Source: Gammaproteobacteria bacterium (lineage in GTDB: Bacteria; Pseudomonadota; Gammaproteobacteria; GRL18). From it: DNA of 7,132 bases. Of the stretch, positions 1-5,453 are shown in pieces. Within the stretch, counting starts at the first letter, position 1; every line of letters starts with the position of its first letter. The notes beneath the pieces were generated by a model. It was not told where the DNA came from. It was given only the letters and a program-made list of their open reading frames with translations, and made no database searches. The position numbers and the translations under genes are program-made. The stretch spans positions 1 through 7,132 of the forward strand of contig DAOVUK010000158.1 of the NCBI GenBank assembly GCA_030632625.1, given 5' to 3'.

Positions 1-357
1 AACCAGAGGGTATTTTTGTTTAGCCTGATCGAGCAAATCCAGAGCCTGAGCCCATTGATTGACATTAATGAATTGCTGAATTTGCTTATCAATGTGCTGT
101 TCGTATTCATTGGCCTGAATCAACAGGAATTTTTTTCGTTGCTGTAATTTTGGGTATTGAGGATGAGATGATTTAACATAATTCAGTGTTGCAAAGGCTT
201 TGCCGTATTCATTATCTGCAGACCAGACATCAATTTGAGTAAGCAGGTTATCCTGTTTTGAAGCGATAAAAGGTATACCACAGCCTGATAAAAAAGGAAA
301 AATAAACACCATAATCGCCAATATCGGGCGAAGTTTAAATTTATGAACCCAAAGCAT
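1..357 (-). CDS. Putative lipoprotein, partial (C-terminus beyond left edge)
   Basis: An open frame of 119 codons runs from an ATG at 357-355 to the window edge with no stop, so the gene is truncated by the window. The N-terminus reads as a lipoprotein signal peptide: basic residues (H5, K6, K8, R10), a hydrophobic stretch at about 12-23, then the lipobox L23-S24-G25-C26. The predicted mature protein would start at Cys26 and be lipid-anchored; the residue after Cys is Gly, not Asp, which fits outer-membrane sorting. The rest is soluble, rich in Gln, Lys and aromatics and probably helical, with a TPR-like feel (for example NQWAQALDLLDQAKQKYP near the edge), but no family is recognised. It lies 43 bp downstream of the cyclase on the same strand and is probably cotranscribed. 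No good ribosome binding site is visible. An in-frame ATG at 420 would overlap the cyclase end, but would put 21 extra residues before the signal peptide, so 357 is preferred. Confidence 0.72.
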   Translation of the reverse strand, partial: MLWVHKFKLRPILAIMVFIFPFLSGCGIPFIASKQDNLLTQIDVWSADNEYGKAFATLNYVKSSHPQYPKLQQRKKFLLIQANEYEQHIDKQIQQFINVNQWAQALDLLDQAKQKYPLV

Positions 358-400
358 AATTTTATTTGTGTCAGCATTATCAATGTAAAGGAAAAATAGC

Positions 401-1879
401 TTATTTTTTACTGAAATCATGCTTGATTAATTTATCCATGTTTTTTGTTAAGTTTATCTGATCTTTATTAATACATGAATTGACTCGGTATAAAGTAACA
501 GGATGCTCATGGCCGCGGATCTGGATGGAATCTTTTTTCTCGACATCAAAATTATCTTTAATTCCAGGGCGTGCCAGCATGGTATCAGGAATAATGACTT
601 CATTATTCTGTGCACAACTGGCGATACGCGCCGCCAGATTCACGGCATCGCCAATGACAGTATATTCCATTCTTTGTTCAGAACCCATATTACCTGCCAG
701 CATTAAACCACTATTTGCTGCAATATGAAAGTTAACCGGAACCCTATTGCGGGCTTTACGCTGCTGGTTCAGGGTTGAGATAATTTTTTGAATCAGTAAA
801 GCGCATGAGACGGCCTGATAGGAATGGTGTTCATCCTGTTTTGGGACACCAAACACCAGCATGACGCAATCACCCATAAATTTATCAACATGACCGCCAT
901 AGATGCTGGCGGCCTGAGAAATATAAGAAAAATATTCATTTAATAATTGATTGGTTTTTGCTGGTTTCATGGTTTTTGATAGTTTGGTAAAACCAATGAT
1001 GTCAACAAATAAAACACTGGCATCCATCTGCTGACCACCCAGATTAACACTTTCCAGATTACCCAGAATTTCCTGGGCAACGCTGGGCGACAGATACCGG
1101 GAAAAAGCTTTCTCCACCGATTCTTTTTGCAGTAAACCATCAGCCATAATATTCAGTGAATGCATCAGTATGCCGAATTCATCATCACGGCGATCATCAA
1201 AGCGAATTTTATAATTGCCTTTTGAAATGGCATCACTGGCATCCACCAATGCCTCAATCGGGCGTGAAAGGCGTTTGCCAAGCAAAAAAGCAAAAACAAT
1301 ACTGAGAATAATTAATATGATGGTCGTCAGAGCAATGGTATAAAGCGTCTTATTACGTGCCTGAATAAATAAGCTTTGATCAAAAGTCAGTAATACATAG
1401 CCGATAGTAACATCCTGATAATTGACATTGCCAATGAAGGACAAATAAGGCAGATCAGTATTGCCTAAAAATGCCGGGATTAAGGTTTTTTCCACTTTAG
1501 ATTCGGCCGCTGCCGGCAGCCATGATAATGTCGAAATTTCATTCCCTGAATCTGGAAAGTCCAGTGATGTGGGAATTAAACCATAGGTTTTCAGTTGTTG
1601 TTGTTCATCAGAATAAAAAGAAATGCCCAAAATTTCCTGATGTTGAGCAATATTTTTCACCAGTACATCCAGATCAAGGCTGTCAGATGTTAAAAAACCT
1701 TCTGTGGCAGATGCCGCGAGTTGATGAATTAATATCTGAGCATAAGAATGCATCTGTTTTTCAAGCAATTTATTTTGATCATGAATAATCAGACCACCCA
1801 GAAGTAACATGCCGGATACAATAAGAACTATCATGGAGAGGGCAAGTTTGCGTGCAAAAGGAAAATTAACTTTTTGCAT
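401..1879 (-). CDS. Membrane-bound class III adenylate cyclase with HAMP domain
   Basis: Predicted to make cAMP from ATP on the cytoplasmic side of the inner membrane in response to an extracytoplasmic cue. Numbering is from the TTG at 1888; the ATG at 1879 (Met4) is the preferred start, although neither has a clear Shine-Dalgarno. Order: TM1 about 14-36; periplasmic sensor about 37-182, possibly Cache-like but not assigned; TM2 about 183-205; HAMP about 205-256; cyclase domain about 285-470. The catalytic set is complete: metal-binding D296 (in FVDIIGFT) and D340 (in DKFMGD), adenine-selecting K336 and T410 (in YTVIGDAVN), and transition-state N417 and R421. The Lys/Thr pair is that of bacterial adenylate cyclases such as CyaB1 and argues against guanylate cyclase. 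The last 25 residues are a basic tail. The gene is transcribed divergently from hslV, and a lipoprotein gene follows it. The cyclase call is firm; the stimulus is unknown. Confidence 0.93.
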   Translation of the reverse strand: MQKVNFPFARKLALSMIVLIVSGMLLLGGLIIHDQNKLLEKQMHSYAQILIHQLAASATEGFLTSDSLDLDVLVKNIAQHQEILGISFYSDEQQQLKTYGLIPTSLDFPDSGNEISTLSWLPAAAESKVEKTLIPAFLGNTDLPYLSFIGNVNYQDVTIGYVLLTFDQSLFIQARNKTLYTIALTTIILIILSIVFAFLLGKRLSRPIEALVDASDAISKGNYKIRFDDRRDDEFGILMHSLNIMADGLLQKESVEKAFSRYLSPSVAQEILGNLESVNLGGQQMDASVLFVDIIGFTKLSKTMKPAKTNQLLNEYFSYISQAASIYGGHVDKFMGDCVMLVFGVPKQDEHHSYQAVSCALLIQKIISTLNQQRKARNRVPVNFHIAANSGLMLAGNMGSEQRMEYTVIGDAVNLAARIASCAQNNEVIIPDTMLARPGIKDNFDVEKKDSIQIRGHEHPVTLYRVNSCINKDQINLTKNMDKLIKHDFSKK

Positions 1880-1904
1880 AAGAACCAATAAAAAATGTAC
1901 GGTT

Positions 1905-1910
1905 ATTATA
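1905..1910 (-). promoter_or_regulatory. Possible -10 box for the cyclase-lipoprotein unit
   Basis: The minus strand reads a perfect TATAAT here, 25 bp before the ATG at 1879. No convincing -35 hexamer is seen 16-18 bp upstream, so an activator may be needed or the match may be chance in AT-rich DNA. Transcription starting about 7 bp downstream would give a very short leader of about 20 nt, consistent with the absence of an obvious Shine-Dalgarno. Confidence 0.35.
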
Positions 1911-2024
1911 CGATGCAGGAGTTAAGACATATTTTATCGTTTGCTTGCTCATAAAGACTCTCTGTAGCGTGAAAAAGAACATAATGCAATAAATAATTGT
2001 TCTATGATACCTTGATTTTAGTAT

Positions 2025-2039
2025 AAATAAGCCTTATTT
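2025..2039. repeat. Perfect 15-bp palindrome upstream of hslV
   Basis: AAATAAG-C-CTTATTT is fully symmetric about position 2032. It overlaps a possible -10 box, TATAAA at 2022-2027, and covers the place where transcription from that box would begin. That position would suit an operator for the hslVU operon, but the sequence is AT-rich and the role is inference. Confidence 0.4.
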
Positions 2040-2101
2040 CAAAGAACTCTTATAGAACATAAATTTGTCTGCTGTCTTAATATGAGAATTTAGCGACAGT
2101 G

Positions 2102-2119
2102 GCCACAACATGTTTTGGC
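2102..2119. repeat. 18-bp imperfect palindrome touching the hslV tandem repeat
   Basis: GCCACAACATGTTTTGGC is symmetric at 16 of 18 positions, with the perfect core AACATGTT at 2107-2114. It overlaps the first five bases of the tandem repeat that follows, and a separate perfect GTGGCCAC palindrome (2099-2106) overlaps its left end. It could be a protein-binding site or a small hairpin in the hslV leader; neither is shown. Confidence 0.35.
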
Positions 2120-2165
2120 TGAAGGCTCATGTTGGCTGAAGGCTCACATTGGCTGAAGGCTCACA
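2115..2165 (+). repeat. Three tandem 17-bp repeats before hslV
   Basis: Three head-to-tail units start at 2115, 2132 and 2149. The first 15 bases, TTGGCTGAAGGCTCA, are identical in all three; the last two are TG in the first unit and CA in the other two. The array ends 20 bp before the probable hslV start. Because 17 is not a multiple of three, the array shifts frame with each unit, which argues against it being protein-coding. Each unit carries GAAGG, a Shine-Dalgarno-like string. Confidence 0.9.
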
Positions 2166-2185
2166 GATCAAGCAGGGTGAATACA

Positions 2186-2728
2186 TTGGAACAGTATAGA
2201 GGAACAACAATCCTTTCAGTGCGACGTGGTAATCAGGTGGTTATCGGTGGTGATGGCCAGGTATCGCTGGGCAATACTATTATGAAAGGAAATGCCCGCA
2301 AGGTGCGTCGCTTGTTTCACGATAAAGTCATTGCCGGTTTTGCCGGTGGGACTGCTGATGCGTTCACACTGTTTGAGCGCTTTGAAGCTAAACTGGAAAA
2401 ACATCGTGGTCAGCTGGTTCGTGCAGCAGTAGAACTGGCTAAAGACTGGCGTACCGAACAATCATTGAGAAAACTGGAAGCACTACTGGCTGTTGCCGAT
2501 CATAGTGCATCATTAATTATCACTGGTAATGGTGATGTCATTGAACCGGAAGAAGGTCTGATGGCGATAGGTTCAGGCGGCCCCTATGCCCAGTCAGCAG
2601 CTCGTGCCCTGTTAGATAATACGGAACTGAGTGCTCAGGAAATTGTTGAAAAAGGGCTTACCATTGCCGGTGATATCTGCATTTACACCAATCATAACCA
2701 TACGATTGAGGTGCTGGATTTAGAATAA
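2186..2728 (+). CDS. hslV: ATP-dependent protease proteolytic subunit HslV (ClpQ)
   Basis: Threonine peptidase of the cytoplasmic HslVU (ClpQY) protease; two HslV hexamer rings form the chamber that degrades proteins unfolded by HslU. The predicted product is 180 residues. The start is taken as TTG at 2186 because GGTGA lies 5 nt upstream and the resulting MEQYRG is a short propeptide before the mature Thr, as in several gammaproteobacterial relatives. GTG at 2177 is an alternative. The in-frame ATG at 2129 would translate through the 17-bp repeats and is unlikely. Counting from the mature Thr (codon 2204-2206), T1, D17, K33 and S124 (in GSGG) fall exactly at the catalytic positions of E. coli HslV. 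The mature length of 174 is close to the usual 175. The gene is 50 bp upstream of hslU, in the standard operon order. Confidence 0.97.
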   Translation: MEQYRGTTILSVRRGNQVVIGGDGQVSLGNTIMKGNARKVRRLFHDKVIAGFAGGTADAFTLFERFEAKLEKHRGQLVRAAVELAKDWRTEQSLRKLEALLAVADHSASLIITGNGDVIEPEEGLMAIGSGGPYAQSAARALLDNTELSAQEIVEKGLTIAGDICIYTNHNHTIEVLDLE

Positions 2729-2778
2729 TTCAGCAAGCTGATGACAAAAATAGTTTTAAATAGGAGTTTATAGAGTCA

Positions 2779-4146
2779 ATGTCGCAAATGACACCCAGAG
2801 AAATTGTTCAGGAACTGGATAAACATATTATCGGTCAGGCAGATGCTAAGCGGGCCGTTGCTATTGCATTGCGCAATCGCTGGCGCAGAAGTCAGGTAGA
2901 TGAACCGCTGTGCAGTGAAATTACTCCTAAAAACATTCTTATGATCGGCCCGACAGGCGTTGGTAAAACTGAAATTGCCCGCAGACTGGCTCGATTAGCC
3001 AATGCTCCCTTCATTAAAATTGAGGCAACAAAATTTACAGAAGTTGGCTATGTTGGTCGGGATGTTGAATCGATTATTCGCGATCTTCTGGATGTTTCGG
3101 TAAAAATGACTCGTGAACAGGCGATGGAAAAGGTACAGAATCATGCCATGGATGCTGCTGAAGAACGAATTTTAGATATTTTATTGCCGCCAGCTAGGAG
3201 TGATGATAGACGGGGAGATGATAAAGAGGACTGGCAAAAAGATGGCGACTCTTCTCATTCAGGGGCATCCACCCGCCAGAAGTTTCGCAAAATGCTGCGT
3301 GAAGGCAAGCTGGATGAAAAAGAAATTGAAATAGAGGTCAATATACCCAGTGTCGGTGTTGAAATTATGGCACCTCCCGGCATGGAAGAAATGACCAGTC
3401 AGCTTCAGGGTATGTTCCAGAATCTTGGCGGCAGCGGCAAGACAAAAAGTCGCAAAACAGCCCTCAAAGATGCCATGAAAATTTTAACAGAAGAAGAAGC
3501 GGCCAGATTAATCAATGAAGAAGAGATCAAGCAACAGGCTGTGAACAATGTGGAACAGCATGGTATCGTCTTTCTCGATGAAATTGATAAAATTGCTACT
3601 CGCAGCAGCGGCGGTGGCGGCCCTGAAGTTTCTCGTGAGGGTGTACAGCGTGATTTATTGCCGCTGGTTGAAGGCAGTACAGTTTCAACCAAACATGGCA
3701 TGATTAAAACTGATCATATTTTATTTATTTGTTCAGGTGCTTTTCATGTATCCAAACCTTCTGATTTGATCCCGGAACTACAGGGGCGCTTGCCCATTCG
3801 AGTGGAACTGAGTGCCCTGGATGTGCATGATTTCAGCCGCATTCTGGTTGAGCCCGATGCTTCGCTGACTGAACAATATATTGCTCTGATGAAGACCGAA
3901 GAAGTTGAGCTCACATTTGAAAAAAGTGCCATTGAACGGATTGCTGAAGTTGCCTTTACGGTCAATGAGTCGACAGAAAATATTGGCGCCAGACGTCTAC
4001 ATACCATTATGGAACGTCTCCTGGAATCTATTTCCTATGAGGCCTGCGATAAAAGTGGTGAGAGCCTGACCATCGACGGAGGATATGTCGATGAGCAGCT
4101 GGGCGAGCTGGCTATCAATGAAGATCTGTCACGCTATATTTTATAG
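2779..4146 (+). CDS. hslU: HslU (ClpY) AAA+ unfoldase ATPase subunit
   Basis: Hexameric ATPase that recognises, unfolds and threads substrates into HslV. The 455 residues cover the whole family architecture. The N-terminal AAA+ part has Walker A GPTGVGKT at 57-64 and pore loop GYVG at 90-93. The I domain spans about 110-243 and includes the conserved [14 protein letters not shown] (197-210). Walker B is at 263-270 (D267, E268), sensor 1 near S319, the arginine finger at R337 in LQGRLPIR, and sensor 2 in GARRLHT (403-409). The C-terminus EDLSRYIL is the tail that docks into HslV and opens its active sites. The protein is about 12 residues longer than E. coli HslU; the excess sits in a charged I-domain stretch at about 140-165. 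The ATG at 2779 is preceded by AGGAG at 2762-2766, with a rather long 12-nt spacing. Confidence 0.98.
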   Translation: MSQMTPREIVQELDKHIIGQADAKRAVAIALRNRWRRSQVDEPLCSEITPKNILMIGPTGVGKTEIARRLARLANAPFIKIEATKFTEVGYVGRDVESIIRDLLDVSVKMTREQAMEKVQNHAMDAAEERILDILLPPARSDDRRGDDKEDWQKDGDSSHSGASTRQKFRKMLREGKLDEKEIEIEVNIPSVGVEIMAPPGMEEMTSQLQGMFQNLGGSGKTKSRKTALKDAMKILTEEEAARLINEEEIKQQAVNNVEQHGIVFLDEIDKIATRSSGGGGPEVSREGVQRDLLPLVEGSTVSTKHGMIKTDHILFICSGAFHVSKPSDLIPELQGRLPIRVELSALDVHDFSRILVEPDASLTEQYIALMKTEEVELTFEKSAIERIAEVAFTVNESTENIGARRLHTIMERLLESISYEACDKSGESLTIDGGYVDEQLGELAINEDLSRYIL

Positions 4147-4162
4147 GATGACTCTCGGCTAG

Positions 4163-4211
4163 TCTGTCCGGGAATAGAGAATTTACTGCTTAAACCTTAT
4201 TCTCGGACAGA
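4163..4211 (+). terminator. Long-stem inverted repeat after hslU, possible weak terminator or attenuator
   Basis: Arms 4163-4176 and 4198-4211 pair at 13 of 14 positions around a 21-nt loop. The stem begins 16 bp after the hslU stop codon. The downstream strand is only ATTTCTTAG-like, not a proper U tract, so efficient intrinsic termination is doubtful. It could instead reduce read-through into the DUF971 gene or protect the 3' end of hslVU mRNA. Confidence 0.5.
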
Positions 4212-4270
4212 TTTCTTAGTTGCTGAATTTAGCCCTTAGTAAAAACAAAAATGCCTTAAGGTAAAAAAAT

Positions 4271-4642
4271 ATGTCTGAACAAAAAACACCGACACCTACT
4301 GAAATTAACTTACACCAGAAATCACATGAACTGGAAATTGCCTTTGATGACGGCAGCCGTTTTCATTTTTCCAGTGAATTTTTGAGAGTCCATTCGCCTT
4401 CAGCAGAAGTCAGAGGGCATGCACCCGGTGAAGAAACACTGCAGCTGGGTAAAGAAAACGTTAATATCACAACATTAGAACCTGTTGGCAATTATGCCGT
4501 CAAGATTGTTTTTACTGATGGTCATGACAGTGGTATATTCTCCTGGGACTTATTTTATGATTACGGTCAAAATCAGGAAAAAATGTGGCAGAATTACCTG
4601 CAAAAATTAAAAGATGCTGGTCATGAACGTAAATTGAATTAA
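4271..4642 (+). CDS. DUF971 domain protein (GBBH-like N-terminal domain)
   Basis: A 123-residue single-domain cytoplasmic protein of the DUF971 family, the fold also found at the N-terminus of gamma-butyrobetaine hydroxylase and at the C-terminus of the plant Fe-S scaffold HCF101. Its own function is unknown. Family marks are the core LRVHSPSAEVRGH (38-50), the Y-A-V-K-I-V-F-T-D-G-H strand region (75-85) and GIFSWDLFY (88-96). In zinc-binding relatives the first motif carries three Cys (C-x-C-x-x-C) and pairs with the later His; here the three positions are S42, S44 and V47 while H85 remains, so this looks like a non-zinc version. The start ATG has AAGG 9 nt upstream. It follows hslU by 124 bp, as a DUF971 gene does in Pseudomonas, which suggests a conserved neighbourhood but not a proven functional link. 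No membrane segment or signal peptide is seen. Confidence 0.9.
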   Translation: MSEQKTPTPTEINLHQKSHELEIAFDDGSRFHFSSEFLRVHSPSAEVRGHAPGEETLQLGKENVNITTLEPVGNYAVKIVFTDGHDSGIFSWDLFYDYGQNQEKMWQNYLQKLKDAGHERKLN

Positions 4643-4656
4643 CTTCTATCGAGGTG

Positions 4657-4698
4657 AAAAGCAGGCCATCTATTTTTAGATAGATGACCTGCTTTTTT
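4657..4698. terminator. Bidirectional intrinsic terminator between convergent genes
   Basis: Arms 4657-4672 (AAAAGCAGGCCATCTA) and 4681-4696 pair with a single mismatch around an 8-nt loop. On the plus strand the stem ends in a run of T at 4693-4698; on the minus strand the complement of the A run at 4657-4660 supplies a shorter U tract. It therefore can end both the DUF971 transcript and the STAS-like transcript. The stop codon of the minus-strand gene (4676-4678) lies in the loop, so the last codons of that gene form part of the stem. Confidence 0.88.
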
Positions 4699-5080
4699 CT
4701 TCCAGAGTGTCGCGAATCCATTGTTCAGCGTCCATACGATTTGAAAATGATTGACTATGCTGAATAAAGGGCTCGACATAAGCCTGCCATAGCTCTGATA
4801 AACTATATTCCAGCGTGCTGGACTCAACAATTGCCATAATAAGAGCGGAATTCACCTGTGCTGCCTTTCGATCCAGTTGAGCCACAGTTTCAATATCAGC
4901 TGCAGTGACGTTATATTCAGTACATTGGGATTTATCAATAATATGATAGCATTGATTGCTTAACTTATCGGCTGCATAGATCTCTGCCTGGGCAGATATA
5001 AGCTCTTTGCCTGTGACCAGACCGCTGGCTAAAATTTCAACTCCTCTGCCCTTGTCAATATAATTTACTTTTATAGTCAT
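4676..5080 (-). CDS. SpoIIAA/STAS-like small protein, function unknown
   Basis: A 134-residue soluble protein with the pattern of the SpoIIAA-like (STAS-type fold) family. It opens with a beta-rich segment (3-20), GLVTGKELISA (20-30) as the first helix, a central strand with HIIDKSQCTEYNV (46-58), then helix ADIETVAQLDRKAA (61-74), strand ALIMAIVES (79-87) and a segment aligning with the family's yGLsRMWxAyv region as YSLSELWQAYV (92-102), ending with a helix around DAEQWI (117-122). Such domains usually act as regulators or protein-interaction modules, but nothing in the neighbourhood names a partner. The start ATG at 5080 has GGTGA 5 nt upstream. It is transcribed convergently with the DUF971 gene and divergently from the small-protein/ATPase unit. 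It lacks the conserved phosphorylatable Ser context of true anti-sigma antagonists as far as can be judged by eye. The family call is moderate. Confidence 0.72.
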   Translation of the reverse strand: MTIKVNYIDKGRGVEILASGLVTGKELISAQAEIYAADKLSNQCYHIIDKSQCTEYNVTAADIETVAQLDRKAAQVNSALIMAIVESSTLEYSLSELWQAYVEPFIQHSQSFSNRMDAEQWIRDTLEEKSRSSI

Positions 5081-5118
5081 TCAGTCACCAGAGTGTCAGT
5101 GTGTGATCAGAAACTTTA

Positions 5119-5124
5119 TATTAT
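5119..5124 (-). promoter_or_regulatory. Possible -10 box for the STAS-like gene
   Basis: The minus strand reads TATAAT here, overlapping by one base a second TATAAA (5114-5119), about 40 bp before the ATG at 5080. No good -35 element is visible at 16-18 bp, so the call rests on the -10 match and position alone. Confidence 0.3.
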
Positions 5125-5160
5125 ATGTAATACTGATTGTAAGTGACATAAACAATAGTG

Positions 5161-5211
5161 TATCTTAAAATACTTGCCAGATTCTTAGAATAATATGTAG
5201 TATCTAAGATA
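5161..5211. repeat. Three short palindromes about 20 bp apart (operator candidate)
   Basis: TATCTTAAAATA (5161-5172, one mismatched pair), ATTCTTAGAAT (5181-5191, perfect around its centre base) and TATCTAAGATA (5201-5211, perfect around its centre base) have centres at 5166.5, 5186 and 5206. The outer half-sites also form an inverted pair TCTTAGA (5183-5189) and TCTAAGA (5203-5209). The spacing is about two helical turns, placing all three on nearly one face of the DNA across the candidate promoter. Confidence 0.45.
5174..5203 (+). promoter_or_regulatory. Candidate sigma-70 promoter of the small-protein/ATPase unit
   Basis: A -35-like TTGCCA at 5174-5179 is followed after an 18-bp spacer by TAGTAT at 5198-5203, a 4 of 6 match to TATAAT. 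Transcription would start near 5210, giving a leader of about 45 nt before the ATG at 5256. Two short palindromes overlap the spacer and the -10 box, as expected for a repressed promoter. This is inferred by eye in AT-rich DNA. Confidence 0.4.
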
Positions 5212-5255
5212 TTCATCAAGATTTCAATAATATACAAAATTTAAAGGAGATTGCC

Positions 5256-5453
5256 ATGTCGGGTGCTGTGAATCCCAAACCTCTGAATATGATTGAGCGT
5301 CAAACAACCATTGAAGAGTTCACTAACTTTTGTCATGCAGAAAAGGAACGTCAGATGAATTCAGGTGAAAATTTTGACGAACAGGCCTTTGATGAAGCCA
5401 AAGAACTGACTTTACGCAAGCTGCAGGTTCTTGAAGATGAGGGCTGGGTATGA
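5256..5453 (+). CDS. Small acidic protein of unknown function, coupled to SMC-like ATPase
   Basis: A 65-residue protein that is not recognised. It starts at an ATG with a near-consensus Shine-Dalgarno, AAAGGAGA at 5243-5250, which strongly supports translation. Residues 1-12 look flexible. Residues about 17-35 and 41-62 are likely amphipathic helices rich in Glu, Asp, Lys and Gln, and the protein ends in EDEGWV. There is no signal peptide, membrane segment or cysteine motif (one Cys, C26). Its TGA stop (5451-5453) overlaps the ATG of the ATPase gene (5450-5452) as ATGA, so the two are probably translationally coupled and the product may act with the ATPase, for example as an accessory or regulatory subunit. 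That role is inference from gene order only. Confidence 0.82.
   Translation: MSGAVNPKPLNMIERQTTIEEFTNFCHAEKERQMNSGENFDEQAFDEAKELTLRKLQVLEDEGWV

Larger units (their letters stand above)
1889..2185. other. Divergent intergenic region between cyclase and hslV
   Basis: About 300 bp without a convincing gene, AT-rich on its left two thirds. It holds the cyclase -10 candidate (1905-1910), AGAACA boxes at 1976-1981 and 2054-2059 with the inverted copy TGTTCT at 1998-2003, a 15-bp palindrome (2025-2039), an 18-bp imperfect palindrome (2102-2119) and a 17-bp tandem repeat (2115-2165). A possible hslV promoter is TTGTTC (1997-2002) with TATAAA (2022-2027), but the 19-bp spacer is long. No clear sigma-32 promoter of the type driving E. 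coli hslVU was found by eye. Confidence 0.5.

Noticed and set aside
183..383. 66-residue minus-strand frame
   Set aside because: It overlaps the lipoprotein frame, which has a proper signal peptide and lipobox and stays open to the window edge; this frame has no ribosome binding site and reads as a shifted version.
480..728. Plus-strand frames inside the cyclase gene (also 503-706 and 1522-1788)
   Set aside because: They are antisense to conserved cyclase and sensor codons, have no family resemblance and no context of their own.
2022..2027. Firm sigma-70 promoter for hslV (TTGTTC 1997-2002 with TATAAA 2022-2027)
   Set aside because: The spacer is 19 bp and the -35 match is partial, so it is only mentioned within the intergenic description and not called as a promoter.
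2129..2185. N-terminal extension of HslV from ATG 2129
   Set aside because: It would be made of the frame-shifting 17-bp repeats, has only a badly spaced GAAGG upstream, and does not resemble known HslV N-termini.
3405..4007. Minus-strand frames inside hslU (3405-3701 and 3744-4007)
   Set aside because: Serine- and arginine-rich antisense readings of strongly conserved HslU motifs, typical of shadow frames.
4512..4830. Minus-strand frames at 4512-4721 and 4639-4830
   Set aside because: They run through the terminator and overlap the better supported DUF971 and STAS-like genes without their own start signals.
5161..5211. CRISPR-like or mobile-element end repeats upstream of the small gene
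   Set aside because: The repeats are only 11-12 bp, with no constant spacer length of CRISPR type, no target-site duplication and no transposase nearby; an operator reading fits better.
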